From the NCBI GenBank assembly GCA_017889545.1, contig JAGFZV010000020.1, positions 1 to 64,000 of the forward strand: a DNA stretch of 64,000 nt, written 5' to 3'. The stretch is from Bacillota bacterium (GTDB taxonomy: Bacteria > Bacillota > Negativicutes > CTSoil-072). Both the position numbers and the translations under genes were made by a program. The notes under the pieces were generated by a model. It was not told the origin of the DNA, did not search any database, and saw only the letters and a list, made by a program, of their open reading frames with translations. Below are positions 9,655-19,204 of this stretch, piece by piece (positions within the stretch are counted from its first letter, which is position 1; the number at the start of each line of letters is the position of its first letter).

Positions 9655-9774
9655 CACATGTCACCCCTTCCCGTTTATATTAGATAATATTCTCTAATGA
9701 TCTCCGCTTATCCTACCGGAAGACATCGACTGAACATGAAAAATATGGTTTTTCGTGTTGCGATAGAACCAATA

Positions 9775-10971
9775 CTATGCAATATTTTGTTTACGGTCTG
9801 CTGTTGACAGCAGCAAATAAACTACAATGACTAAAATCCCGGCTGCGGGGAACAGACTGCCGACACCGAACAAAGTCGAATAGCCCCAATATTCCCCCAC
9901 AAAGCCCAAAACGATTGCACCCGCACTAATCCCAAGGTCAAGAAACGAAGTAAGAATACCGAGAGCAACACCCCGTTCCTGCGGCTTTGTTTTATCCGCA
10001 ACCAACGCGATCAATGAAGGAACAAGAGCTCCAAAACCTATGCCGGCACAGACGCCGCTAATCATTAGCGTGTAAAACTGAGATAGTGACGCGATCAAAA
10101 AACTGGATAGTCCCAATAGAAGCAACCCGAGGATAATGATCCGATACCGCCCGAACCGGTCCGATATTTTACCCAATACCAGTCTGCTGGTTAAACTGCC
10201 CACAGCATACATCGTAAAAAATAAACCAAAATCGGCAAAACCCCTCTCCACCGCGAAAACGGGGAGAAAAGCCGTCAAGGCTCCATAGACAGTCGTACCG
10301 GCGAACATCGCCGAGGCAGCAATCAGGATTACATTTTGCCGCGCTGCTGTCAACATGGAACTTCCCACAGAATGCTTCCCGGCAGGGGTTCGAACTTCCC
10401 GGACGATCATTGCCATCAAAAATGCACTCATTGCCAACAAGGCTCCGACCACACACAAATTGGAAAAACTATTCGTGTAATTGACAATGGTTATCCCAAT
10501 AGCAGGAAAAATTGACATCGCAAAAACATTCGTGATGCCGAATATGCCCATCACTTCTCCTCTTCTTTCAGCCGGCGCCAAATCAGCAGCGTAGGCCGTG
10601 GAAGCAGGAATAAACGCTGCATAACCGAGTCCATGAAGCAATCTAATTGGATATAACGGTGCAAATTCGCTAGCCTGACAGTATAGTATGTACACTATGT
10701 ATACTATATATACGATACCAAAAAAGCCTGCACCAAATAACATCAGGCGCCTACGACCGTAAGCGTCTGCCAATTTGCCAAAATAAGGTCTGCACAATAC
10801 TGCAGCCAGGGTAAACAATCCGATAATCACGCCGGTCTGGATCTTCGAAGCGCCGATTTCAATTACATAATGCGGCAAAGTCGGGAGAAGCAAATAATAA
10901 CTGCCGAAAAAAAAGAAACTTGCTAAAAAATTACACACAAAGTTTCTGGACAAAAATCTAAACTCATTCAA
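9775..10971 (-). CDS. MFS transporter, 12-TM drug-efflux-like
   Basis: A 398-residue major facilitator protein starting at a TTG eight bases after AAAGGAGA; the longer frame upstream has no ribosome binding site. It has the loop 2-3 signature (GKLADAYGRRRLML), repeated as GKISDRFGRYRIII in the second half, and a motif-C-like glycine-rich helix. This pattern suits proton-driven efflux. It is divergent from the molybdoenzyme operon but has no clear functional tie to it. A short direct repeat in the DNA encodes IVYIVYIVYI in the fourth helix. The substrate is unknown. Confidence 0.85.
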   Translation of the reverse strand: MNEFRFLSRNFVCNFLASFFFFGSYYLLLPTLPHYVIEIGASKIQTGVIIGLFTLAAVLCRPYFGKLADAYGRRRLMLFGAGFFGIVYIVYIVYILYCQASEFAPLYPIRLLHGLGYAAFIPASTAYAADLAPAERRGEVMGIFGITNVFAMSIFPAIGITIVNYTNSFSNLCVVGALLAMSAFLMAMIVREVRTPAGKHSVGSSMLTAARQNVILIAASAMFAGTTVYGALTAFLPVFAVERGFADFGLFFTMYAVGSLTSRLVLGKISDRFGRYRIIILGLLLLGLSSFLIASLSQFYTLMISGVCAGIGFGALVPSLIALVADKTKPQERGVALGILTSFLDLGISAGAIVLGFVGEYWGYSTLFGVGSLFPAAGILVIVVYLLLSTADRKQNIA

Positions 10972-11108
10972 CGGGAATAATCTCCTTTCGGTTTGTGCAT
11001 TATCAATCGAAATAAAAGTACTTTGTGAATGGGTTCGTATTGACTTCGATCTACTATGACAAACATCCTTCACATCATTCCAACGGCCAAAACAAGGCTA
11101 TTTCTCCA

Positions 11109-11124
11109 TGGCATGATTCTTGCA
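11109..11124 (+). promoter_or_regulatory. Sigma-54 promoter of the molybdoenzyme operon
   Basis: TGGCATGATTCTTGCA matches the sigma-54 consensus TGGCAYR-N4-TTGCW at every fixed position, with GG and GC the right distance apart. It lies about 100 bases upstream of the oxidoreductase start. No activator gene is adjacent; the nearest sigma-54 activators in the window are at 29.6 and 38.4 kb. Confidence 0.85.
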
Positions 11125-11157
11125 TTATTAGTTTAGTGGTATGCGCAAGGAGGTGTC

Positions 11158-11187
11158 ATGAATATCGAGGTCGATCCTGATAAATAA
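11158..11187 (+). CDS. Possible nine-residue leader peptide or ferredoxin remnant
   Basis: An ATG five bases after AAGGAGG opens MNIEVDPDK and then stops. The ribosome binding site is stronger than that of the oxidoreductase itself. The peptide resembles the first residues of many small ferredoxins, in which such a stretch leads into the first cluster motif. It may therefore be a decayed ferredoxin start or a translated leader. Confidence 0.3.
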   Translation: MNIEVDPDK

Positions 11188-11224
11188 GTTATGAAAAATT
11201 TAATTTTGTTAGGAGTGAAGCTTT

Positions 11225-13579
11225 ATGTCGAATGAAACATGGCAGTGGCAAGAGGACGGCTGCACAGTTAGCCGTTCTACCCAGTGGTCCGGCCCAGGCT
11301 GCCATAATGGGTGCGGAATTCTTTACTACACAAAAGGAGATAAATTAATCAAGGTCGAGGGAGATGCGACAAATCCTTATAACGCCGGGCGCCTATGCAT
11401 GCGCTGTCTTAATTTAACAGAAGCAGTAAACCATCCCGACCGCCTGAAATGGCCGCTTAAGCGCGCAGGCAATCGGGGCGAAAATAAATGGGAGCGCATT
11501 CCATGGGATGAAGCCTATGATATCATCGAAGAAAAAGTAAAATCGATTAAAAAAGACTATGGCCCGGAAAGCATCATTGGCATGGAAGGTACCGGACGAA
11601 ACATTATCTGGCAAGTTCCTTATCTCACCTACGCCGGATTTGAAAGCCCGAACTATACGCTGGGCTTTCTGAGTGGTGACGCCTGTTACCTGCCCAGAGC
11701 GGCACAACAGGCCGTAATGCAAAGTGACTTCTTCGTTACGGACTGTGCCCAACATTTCGAAACACGTTATGAGACACCGGAATATGAAGTGCCGAAAGTG
11801 ATTATAATTTGGGGTAATAATCCGATTATCAGTAACGGCGACGGTTTCTTCGGGCACTGGATTATCGACTTGATGAGAAAAGGCTCCAAGCTGATCGTTA
11901 TTGATCCAAAGTTGACATGGTTGGCATCCAAAGCAGATTTCTGGCTTCAATTACGGCCCGGAACCGATTCTGCTTTAGCCATGTCCATGCTGAACGTGAT
12001 CATTAATGAAAGTCTTTATGACAAAGAGTTTGTCGAAAAATGGACCGCCGGCTTTGAAAAATTGAAGGAATGCGTCCAGGAATATCCTCCGGAAATAGCA
12101 TCTGAAATCACCTGGGTTCCAAAAGAAATGATTATTGAAGCAGCTCGTTTCTACGCCAAAAACAAACCGGCAGCCATCCAGTGGGGTCTTGCCGTTGATC
12201 AACAGGTGACCGGCATTTCCGCCGCCCAAGCCATTACCAGTCTGTGGACGATCACCGGCAACGTAGACGTCCCTGGCGGCAATGTGATCTCAAAAAGCGG
12301 TTTCAATGTAGACGATGGCTATAACTGCGGGATTGAGTGGGTAAGCGAAGACACCCTGCAGAAACGTTTGGGAAATGAAAGCTATCCGTTAAAAATGTAC
12401 GGATTTGCTTCCACCGCACATGGAGATTCTGTGTTAAAAGCGATTGAGTCGGGCAAACCGTATCCGGTCAAAATGCTTTGGCTGCAAACAACGAATCCGA
12501 TCGCCAATATGGGATCGGAAGCACCGCGTGTTTACGATGCCATGCGCAAAGTAGACTTCAACGTTGTGGTAGACTTGTTCATGACTCCAACAGCAGTAGC
12601 TTGTGCAGATATTGTGCTGCCTGCCGGCATGAGCCTCGAACGGGATAGTTTCCGGGCTTGGTTTGCACCTCTGCGGGCAATATCCAAGATCATCCAATAT
12701 GAAGAGTGCAAGTCGGATGAACAAATCGTTCTTGATTTAGGCAAACGCCTCAACCCGGCCGCTTTCCCATGGAAAACGGTAGAGGAATGGCTGGAATGGA
12801 AATTCGGCAACGCCAAAGATCACTATCCTGATGCGTTTCAAATCCCTTGGTCTGGGAAAACTTACCGGGAACGAGGCAATACCCGCGGCGTAACCTTTAA
12901 AGAACTTCAGGAACGCGGTTGGATATATGCGGACTGGCAATATCGCAAATATGAAAAAGGCCTTCTGCGCCGCGACCGGCAACCCGGCTTTAATACGGCC
13001 GATGGCAAGATCCAATTATTTAATACCCTTTTTGACGACTGGGGCCTTAATCCATTGCCTTACCATGAGGAACCGCCGGAAAGCCCGTATTCCGCACCGG
13101 AACTTTACAAAGAATACCCCTTAATTCTCACTTCCGGCGCCCGTTCTTGGGAATTCTTCCATTCCGAACATCGCCAACAGCCCACGATGCGTATATTCCA
13201 TCCGGATCCATTGGTAACCATTCACCCTGATAAGGCCAAAGAATTAGGAATTAAAGATGGCGACTGGGTCTGGCTTGAAAGCAAGCGAGGCAGATGCAAA
13301 CAAAAAGCAAAACTTGCAGCAACTCTTAATCCCAAAGTAGTCAGCGCCGAGCATGGATGGTGGTTCCCCGAAAAGCCAGGCGCCGAGCCGATTCTGTTTG
13401 GCGTGTTTGACTCCAATATCAACAATCTGACAGCACAATGCCAAAACGGCGAAACAGGATATGGCGCCCCCAACAAAGGCTTGCTTTGCAAAATATACAA
13501 AGTCACCGAAGAAAACAGTCAAGTAATGCCCACGATGCAAGTAACCAAGATGGGAGGGTTCGGATATGACAGAAAATAA
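11225..13579 (+). CDS. Molybdopterin (bis-MGD) oxidoreductase, DMSO reductase superfamily, catalytic subunit
   Basis: 784 residues. An N-terminal Fe-S region is followed by the molybdopterin domains and a C-terminal dinucleotide-binding domain (LILTSGARSWEFFHSEHRQ, then TIHPDKAKELGIKDGDWVW). The N-terminal cluster motif is unusual: Cys26, Cys30 and Cys58 are present (GPGCHNGCG and GRLCMRC), but the usual first cysteine is a glycine; Cys61 may substitute. A candidate metal ligand is Cys154 in SGDACYLPR. There is no twin-arginine signal, so the enzyme is cytoplasmic. The layout of one large subunit plus one small Fe-S subunit recalls the hydratase/dehydroxylase branch of the superfamily rather than respiratory reductases. 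The substrate is not known. Confidence 0.85.
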   Translation: MSNETWQWQEDGCTVSRSTQWSGPGCHNGCGILYYTKGDKLIKVEGDATNPYNAGRLCMRCLNLTEAVNHPDRLKWPLKRAGNRGENKWERIPWDEAYDIIEEKVKSIKKDYGPESIIGMEGTGRNIIWQVPYLTYAGFESPNYTLGFLSGDACYLPRAAQQAVMQSDFFVTDCAQHFETRYETPEYEVPKVIIIWGNNPIISNGDGFFGHWIIDLMRKGSKLIVIDPKLTWLASKADFWLQLRPGTDSALAMSMLNVIINESLYDKEFVEKWTAGFEKLKECVQEYPPEIASEITWVPKEMIIEAARFYAKNKPAAIQWGLAVDQQVTGISAAQAITSLWTITGNVDVPGGNVISKSGFNVDDGYNCGIEWVSEDTLQKRLGNESYPLKMYGFASTAHGDSVLKAIESGKPYPVKMLWLQTTNPIANMGSEAPRVYDAMRKVDFNVVVDLFMTPTAVACADIVLPAGMSLERDSFRAWFAPLRAISKIIQYEECKSDEQIVLDLGKRLNPAAFPWKTVEEWLEWKFGNAKDHYPDAFQIPWSGKTYRERGNTRGVTFKELQERGWIYADWQYRKYEKGLLRRDRQPGFNTADGKIQLFNTLFDDWGLNPLPYHEEPPESPYSAPELYKEYPLILTSGARSWEFFHSEHRQQPTMRIFHPDPLVTIHPDKAKELGIKDGDWVWLESKRGRCKQKAKLAATLNPKVVSAEHGWWFPEKPGAEPILFGVFDSNINNLTAQCQNGETGYGAPNKGLLCKIYKVTEENSQVMPTMQVTKMGGFGYDRK

Positions 13580-13919
13580 AGCCTCATCCCGCAACGGTTT
13601 ATTAATTGACTATGAATTCTGCACCGGCTGTCACTCCTGCGAAGTGGCCTGCATGAAAGAATTAAAGCTGCCGCCTGAACAGTATGGGATTAGAGTTTTA
13701 GAAGACGGTCCACGCAAAACACCGAAGGGTAAATGGGATTGGACCTATCTACCCTTTCCTACCAGCCTGTGTGATCTTTGCGAAGACCGGGTAAAAGCCG
13801 GCAAAAAACCAAGTTGCGTGCAACATTGCCAAGCTGCGATCATGACGTATGGTCCAGTTGAAGAATTGAGCAAAAAACTGGCCGAAAAACCGAAGATGGT
13901 CCTCTTTACTCCAGTATAA
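13566..13919 (+). CDS. Fe-S electron-transfer subunit of the molybdoenzyme
   Basis: 117 residues. Two cysteine groups are visible: FCTGCHSCEVAC near the start, and CDLCEDRVKAGKKPSCVQHC in the second half. This is enough for two clusters, whereas DmsB-type subunits carry four. The gene overlaps the end of the catalytic subunit by 14 bases and has its own GGGAGGG site, so translation is coupled. It should pass electrons between the molybdenum subunit and a soluble carrier, because no membrane anchor gene follows. Confidence 0.88.
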   Translation: MTENKASSRNGLLIDYEFCTGCHSCEVACMKELKLPPEQYGIRVLEDGPRKTPKGKWDWTYLPFPTSLCDLCEDRVKAGKKPSCVQHCQAAIMTYGPVEELSKKLAEKPKMVLFTPV

Positions 13920-14055
13920 AGTTTCTTCGAGAGACAAATGAATTTTCATGATTTTACCAAAGGCTGTGTTGAAGCGAAAATTTCAATGCGGCCTGCGGAT
14001 TTAAACTAAATGCATTCCAAGTTCCTATTTAAATCAATTGATAACAAAAATGCAA

Positions 14056-14084
14056 AGAAGCAAAAAGAACGTCCCCTTGCTTCT
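14056..14084 (+). repeat. REP-like hairpin, copy 1
   Basis: A hairpin with arms AGAAGCAA and TTGCTTCT and a 13-base spacer that includes AGAACGTCCCC. The same unit occurs at 31966, 40160, 40208 and 41064. The copies at 40208 and 41064 bracket a RAYT transposase gene. This copy lies between the Fe-S subunit gene and rarD. Confidence 0.8.
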
Positions 14085-14168
14085 TTTAAAACAGTTGACA
14101 GGCAGGAATATAAATGATAGCCTCGAAGAAACCGGGAATTCTATATTCTTCTTTTGAGGTAAACTTAG

Positions 14169-15122
14169 ATGAAAAAAGATCAAGCTTGGGGTATCGCATC
14201 AGCGGTTGGCGCTTACACCTTGTGGGGCTTTCTGCCCATCTATTGGAAGTTAATTCAGCAGATCCCCGCCCTGGAAATCCTGGCGCATCGGATCGTCTGG
14301 TGTTTACTGTTTATGGGAATCGTTTTATTCGCGACCAGGGGCATGCTTTCGTTTTGCCAAGAAATCCGCAGCATCGCGCACCAGCGCAAACGGCTGTTGG
14401 GTCTGGTTTGCGCAGCAGCTCTCATCACGCTCAACTGGCTCATATACATCTGGGCGGTCAATGATAACCGCATAGTCGAAACCAGCCTTGGCTATTACAT
14501 CAACCCGTTAGTCAGCGTCTTCTTAGGCATCATCGTGCTCAAGGAAAGACTGACGTTCTGGCAGACAGTGGCTGTTGTTTTGGCAGGCTTAGGTGTGCTC
14601 AACCTGACTTTCAATTTCGGTGCTTTTCCATGGGTGTCTGTATCTTTGGCCATTTCCTTCGGCCTATATGGGCTGGTAAAAAAAATCGTGAACATCGGAG
14701 CAATCACAAGCATCACATTGGAAACATTGCTGCTATCGCCGTTGGCATTGATTTACATTGTCTATCTGCAGCAGCAGGAGGTTGGCGCATTCGATTTCGG
14801 CCAATCGATGATCACCGGAATGCTTATCGGTTCAGGAATCGTCACGGCAATCCCGATGGTTCTTTTCTCCAATAGCGCCATACGGCTTCCGCTGACTGTG
14901 CTGGGCTTTATCCAATATCTATCCCCGACCATAGCTCTATTCATCGGTGTATTCCTGTACCACGAACCATTTTCTTTAACCCATTTGATATCATTCAGTC
15001 TCATCTGGCTGGCCCTGGGTATCTTTTCGCTGGCACGAACAAGAACGTTTGTCCGGATCGAAGCAATCGTGATGAAAACTGCGAAAAAATATTTTTCAGC
15101 TAAAGGAGAGGATTATTTTTGA
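14169..15122 (+). CDS. rarD: RarD-type EamA permease
   Basis: 317 residues with ten hydrophobic segments arranged as two EamA repeats. The N-terminus (YTLWGFLPIYWK) and NWLIYIWAVN are typical of RarD. The family is linked to chloramphenicol sensitivity and metabolite export, but the substrate is not established. The ATG follows TTGAGGT by eight bases. A REP element and about 250 bp separate it from the molybdoenzyme genes, so it is probably a separate transcript. Confidence 0.88.
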   Translation: MKKDQAWGIASAVGAYTLWGFLPIYWKLIQQIPALEILAHRIVWCLLFMGIVLFATRGMLSFCQEIRSIAHQRKRLLGLVCAAALITLNWLIYIWAVNDNRIVETSLGYYINPLVSVFLGIIVLKERLTFWQTVAVVLAGLGVLNLTFNFGAFPWVSVSLAISFGLYGLVKKIVNIGAITSITLETLLLSPLALIYIVYLQQQEVGAFDFGQSMITGMLIGSGIVTAIPMVLFSNSAIRLPLTVLGFIQYLSPTIALFIGVFLYHEPFSLTHLISFSLIWLALGIFSLARTRTFVRIEAIVMKTAKKYFSAKGEDYF

Positions 15123-15218
15123 AGTTTATTCAGCAATGGGATCAAAGTCTGTTGTTCAGGCAGGGATCGCGTCTATCGCTGGCAAGTGTGCAAATTAGAA
15201 ATTTTGGAGGAATTTAGT

Positions 15219-16448
15219 ATGAATTATGAGACACAACGGTGGCTGGCACTTGTTTCTAGTATCATTGCCAGTCTCTGTGCCGGATTTTGTTATGCATGGA
15301 GCGTTTTTCAAAAACCATTAATCGGTATATTTAATTGGGCGCCCGCTGATGTTGCGTTGTCATTTTCTCTGCTTATGTCAGTAGCGGCAACGATGGCCAT
15401 AATGGCTGGTAAAGCGTTGGATTATATGCAGCCGCGTCAAGTCACTTTAATAGGCGGGGCGTTATTAGGGCTTGGTATTGCCGGTATCGGTTTTGTTCAA
15501 ACACTGTATCAAATGTACATAAGCATTGTGATCGCTGGAATTGGAATTGGGTTTGTATATCCAGGGGGAACAATCAGTAATGTCCTTCGCTTTTTTCCAG
15601 ATAAACAGGGTTTGGCCTCCGGATTGCTGGCTGGGGGATTCGGGTTAGGCGCTCTTGTTTGGGCGCCAATATCGGTAATGCTGATTTCGCAATATGGCGT
15701 TTTTTCTGCGTTGAAAATGTTGGGCGCGTTCTTTTTTTGCCTCATTGCTCTCGTTTCACGGATCATGGCAACTGCTCCCAATGGATACCTTCCAAGTGGC
15801 TGGACGCCGCCTAAACAGGCAGAAGGAACAACAGGAACAGACAAAAAATGGAACCAAATGTTGAAAGATCCGGTTTTCTATTTCATTGGCAGCGTGTTTA
15901 CCTTGGGGTGCATTACCGGAATGATGGTGGTTGGACAGGCCTCGCCTATCGCGCAAGATTTACTCAGGATTACGCCGCAGGCAGCGGCAGGCATTGTCGG
16001 ATTAATGTCAATTGGCATGTGTGGAGGTAAGGTGTTTTGGGGAGCGGTGTCTGATAAAATCGGCCGCAATCTTGTGATTGTTTTGATGTTTGTATTGGGC
16101 GGTACAGCAGTGGCTGTAATGCCTATTGCGGTGAGTTACTATTCTTTTGCCGGCGCAATTATGCTCATTGCTTCCTGTTATGGAGGAATTCTGGCTGTCA
16201 TGGCTCCGATTACGGCGGAATTATTCGGCACAAAGAACCTGGGGTTGAATTTTGGCATCATGTTTCTTACCGTTGCTCTCGCCGCAGCCATAGGGCCGCG
16301 ATTGGTGGCGGTTATCAAACAGACCACCGGAGAATATACTCTGGCTTTCCATATTGCGGTGGTTATTAATTTGGTAGGCCTTATCGTGTTTGGGTTGTTT
16401 GTGTTCTACAGAAAACGTAAAAAAAATGCATGCCAAAATATGGCATAA
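15219..16448 (+). CDS. OxlT-like MFS transporter (oxalate:formate antiporter family)
   Basis: A 409-residue, twelve-helix protein. The start is the ATG nine bases after TTGGAGG; an ATG eleven codons earlier has no ribosome binding site. The N-terminal segment (LCAGFCYAWSVFQKPL) and the glycine-rich stretch IGFVYPGG match the OxlT branch of the MFS, which exchanges small carboxylates such as oxalate and formate. No oxalate-decarboxylation genes lie nearby, so the substrate is uncertain. A strong terminator follows. Confidence 0.85.
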   Translation: MNYETQRWLALVSSIIASLCAGFCYAWSVFQKPLIGIFNWAPADVALSFSLLMSVAATMAIMAGKALDYMQPRQVTLIGGALLGLGIAGIGFVQTLYQMYISIVIAGIGIGFVYPGGTISNVLRFFPDKQGLASGLLAGGFGLGALVWAPISVMLISQYGVFSALKMLGAFFFCLIALVSRIMATAPNGYLPSGWTPPKQAEGTTGTDKKWNQMLKDPVFYFIGSVFTLGCITGMMVVGQASPIAQDLLRITPQAAAGIVGLMSIGMCGGKVFWGAVSDKIGRNLVIVLMFVLGGTAVAVMPIAVSYYSFAGAIMLIASCYGGILAVMAPITAELFGTKNLGLNFGIMFLTVALAAAIGPRLVAVIKQTTGEYTLAFHIAVVINLVGLIVFGLFVFYRKRKKNACQNMA

Positions 16449-16569
16449 AGTTATTTGTAACCGTTGCGCGAATTTAACGGCGAAAGAAAAATAAAGTGTA
16501 TCAAAAAAGCACGATCATTCTGAATATAGTTGTTTCTTAACCATACAGTTGCGCAATTCTAAAATCTTT

Positions 16570-16626
16570 AAAACGAAGCACGGCATTAGAAAATTCAATT
16601 TTTCTTATGCCGTGCTTCGTTTTTTA
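16570..16626 (+). terminator. Rho-independent terminator after the OxlT-like gene
   Basis: Arms AAACGAAGCACGGCAT and ATGCCGTGCTTCGTTT close a long stem that is followed by T residues on the plus strand and preceded by A residues. It may work in both directions. The stretch from 16630 to 16760 holds no convincing gene. Confidence 0.85.
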
Positions 16627-16764
16627 TACCAACTTATATGGAGCCAAGTGCCCTCGTCTCGAACGCCCAACGGTGACACCGCGTGCCATGCTGGACAAAT
16701 TCAAAAAGACTCAGACAGAAACCAAGTAAGAATAGCCAACTACCGACTTAAATAGTTACTTGTT

Positions 16765-16800
16765 AAAAGGATACCAGCGTTTTTACGCTGGTATCCTTTT
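16765..16800. terminator. Bidirectional terminator between converging genes
   Basis: A 15-bp perfect stem (AAAAGGATACCAGCG and its complement) with a short loop and T-runs on both strands. It sits just past the stop of the minus-strand GGDEF-EAL gene and faces the plus-strand MFS gene. Confidence 0.9.
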
Positions 16801-16819
16801 ATACTACGAATCCAATACT

Positions 16820-19204
16820 CTATAAGTCCGAAATGATGCTTTTCAAGGAACTTTTCCCCTTGTTCTCTTCGCTGAGCATGTCAATTACAAACCTTGCCAA
16901 TCTATGCGCTTCCATTGGTTCCTGATAATAATATCCCTGCACAAAATCACAATCCGTGGAAGCGATATAATCGGCCTGTGCCTCTTCTTCAATTCCCTCA
17001 GCCACTACACTCAAGCCAAGTCGTCGTGACAAAAAAACAATTCCGTCCAGCATATCTTGGGCACGTCGATTGAATACGATATCTTGAAAAAAAGTTTTAT
17101 CAATTTTGATCGTGTCAATCGGCAAATGATGCAAATAGGACAAAGAGGAATAACCCGTGCCGAAGTCATCCAGTGAAACTTTGACCCCCATTTTTCTCAG
17201 TTGTTTCAACATTGCCACTGCTTCTTCCATTGATCCGACAACGGCGCTTTCTGTAATCTCTAGTTCCAAGTGTGCCGGTCTAAACTTATGCTTTTCCAAT
17301 GTCGCTGCTACATCATGAATAAAATCAACATCTTTAATCTGCAGGGCCGACACATTCACCGACATGATGAAATCGCCGCCGGTCTTTTTGAGCAGTTCTG
17401 CAAGCTTTGCACAAGCATTCTGAAGAACCCAGCGGCCAACATCATTGATCAGCCCAATTTCCTCAGCAATGGGAATAAACTCCATCGGGGAAACAGAACC
17501 AAATTCACTGCAATTCCAACGCAGCAGCGCTTCGAACCCTCTCAAGCTGTTGCCATCGACAGATAGCAATGGTTGGTAGTTCAGCGTGAATTCCTGTCGC
17601 GCTAAAGCCTTCCGCAAGGCTCCCGCAATATTAATTTTTCGCTCCAATTTTGCATGCATTTGAGCAGTGTAAAAGTGATAGCCATTTTTCCCTATATTTT
17701 TCACCTGGTACATCGCCATATCGGCGTATTGCAGTAATTCATCCGCGCTTTTGCTGTCATCCGGAAACACCGCCACGCCTATGCTCCCGCCTGTATACAA
17801 GGAATATAGCCCAATTTGCACCGGCTTTGCCAAATGACTCCGCACGGTTTCAAGCCATTGCCGCCCCTGGCGTTCATCCCACTCCTTTATAAGAAAGATA
17901 AACTCATCTCCGCCAAGGCGAGCCAACAAGGTCTTTTCGGGCATTAATGCTTGCAGGCGTTCCGCTACAATCTGCAGCATTTCATCGCCCCGGCAATGCC
18001 CATGAGTATCATTGATGGCTTTAAAGTTATCCAAGTCGACAAAAGCTACCGCAAACTTGCCGCCCGGCTCGGCATTTACAACAGCATCGTTTAATTTTTG
18101 CAGGAAATAACTTCGGTTCGGCAAACCCGTGAGCGGATCCTGGGATGCCAGCTTTTGCAATCGTTTATCTCTATCCCTTATACTATCGGCCATCTCATTG
18201 AAAGACCGAACGATTTGGTTCAGTTCGTCGAACTTTCCTTCCCTAACTTTTTCTCCGAATTTCCCGCAAGATATTTGAATAAAGCTGCTGTTGAGTTGAG
18301 CGAAAGCTTCCACAACAGCTCCACTCATGCGACGCGAAAATAAAATTCCGCCAAAAAGCAGCAGAGCAGCAGCCAAACTAAAATACAATTCCAACCGCTG
18401 CAATAAAGAAAATGCTTCATTATACGATTGATACACGATAATATGCCATCTTACATCACGAATTTCATCTATGCTGACCAAGTAATCTTTACCTGAAATT
18501 CGTGTACGATAATTTTTTTGTTCCGCATGATTTTGTTGATATAATGATGAAGCCTCTTCTACTGCTTGCCGCTGCAATACCCGGTCGTCGTCCAAATGCG
18601 AAATGTAAACTCCATTGGCATCCGTTACGGCAATAAAAAAATCGCTCCCATAATTCTCTTTCAAGCCTTCCGATAATAGATTGAGTCGGCTTAAGCTTAA
18701 ATATCCTGCCAGAATTTTATTTTGCAAGGGAATCGCAAGCATTACCGTCGGACGTCCTGTTTCTGCAGAGATGAAGGAATTTGACCAGAAAAATTCCTCT
18801 CCTTGTTTGATGTGCTTAAAAAATTCCTGGCGTGACCGATCAATAGCAAGCATATTCTTATTACCCGGAATTCGATGTGTGATAAGGCCATGATCATCTA
18901 AAATCTCAATGCTTTCAAAATACGGCTCTTGCTGCAAAATAGTGCTGATTAAAAGATCGGTTTTCTCGGGTGAAACTTCTTCCGGTTGATCATACACGGC
19001 CCGGATCTGCTTCAACAGGCGCAGCGGATCATCTAACATCGTCGCCATATGGTTGCCCATCGAGTGGGCAATCATATAATTTTTCGCATATATTTCATTT
19101 TGTATATACTGAGAAACAAAATGAAACATCATTCCAGCAAATATGCACAGGGGTACCACAAGTAAGAACAATTGCCTATTTACTAAATACTTTTGCAGTT
19201 TCAT
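16820..19204 (-). CDS. Membrane-anchored GGDEF-EAL c-di-GMP enzyme with Cache sensor
   Basis: 794 residues: a membrane segment near 12-32, an extracytoplasmic Cache-like sensor to about 270, a second membrane segment, a HAMP-like linker, a GGDEF domain with an intact GGDEF loop, and an EAL domain. The RxxD inhibitory site is absent. The EAL half looks catalytically complete (EALLRW, NVSALQ, ELEITES, DDFGTGYSS, KIDKTF, VVAEGIEEE), so phosphodiesterase activity is expected; GGDEF may make c-di-GMP or only bind GTP. The ATG overlaps the stop of the upstream binding protein by four bases (ATGA), which argues that the two are made together and work as a sensor pair. Both lie behind a c-di-GMP riboswitch. 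Confidence 0.93.
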   Translation of the reverse strand: MKLQKYLVNRQLFLLVVPLCIFAGMMFHFVSQYIQNEIYAKNYMIAHSMGNHMATMLDDPLRLLKQIRAVYDQPEEVSPEKTDLLISTILQQEPYFESIEILDDHGLITHRIPGNKNMLAIDRSRQEFFKHIKQGEEFFWSNSFISAETGRPTVMLAIPLQNKILAGYLSLSRLNLLSEGLKENYGSDFFIAVTDANGVYISHLDDDRVLQRQAVEEASSLYQQNHAEQKNYRTRISGKDYLVSIDEIRDVRWHIIVYQSYNEAFSLLQRLELYFSLAAALLLFGGILFSRRMSGAVVEAFAQLNSSFIQISCGKFGEKVREGKFDELNQIVRSFNEMADSIRDRDKRLQKLASQDPLTGLPNRSYFLQKLNDAVVNAEPGGKFAVAFVDLDNFKAINDTHGHCRGDEMLQIVAERLQALMPEKTLLARLGGDEFIFLIKEWDERQGRQWLETVRSHLAKPVQIGLYSLYTGGSIGVAVFPDDSKSADELLQYADMAMYQVKNIGKNGYHFYTAQMHAKLERKINIAGALRKALARQEFTLNYQPLLSVDGNSLRGFEALLRWNCSEFGSVSPMEFIPIAEEIGLINDVGRWVLQNACAKLAELLKKTGGDFIMSVNVSALQIKDVDFIHDVAATLEKHKFRPAHLELEITESAVVGSMEEAVAMLKQLRKMGVKVSLDDFGTGYSSLSYLHHLPIDTIKIDKTFFQDIVFNRRAQDMLDGIVFLSRRLGLSVVAEGIEEEAQADYIASTDCDFVQGYYYQEPMEAHRLARFVIDMLSEENKGKSSLKSIISDL

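Noticed and set aside
16630-16755. Coding-like tail (reading LERPTVTPRAMLDKFKKTQ before a stop)
   Set aside because: No start codon or ribosome site in that frame, and the upstream part is a terminator; too short to support a gene.
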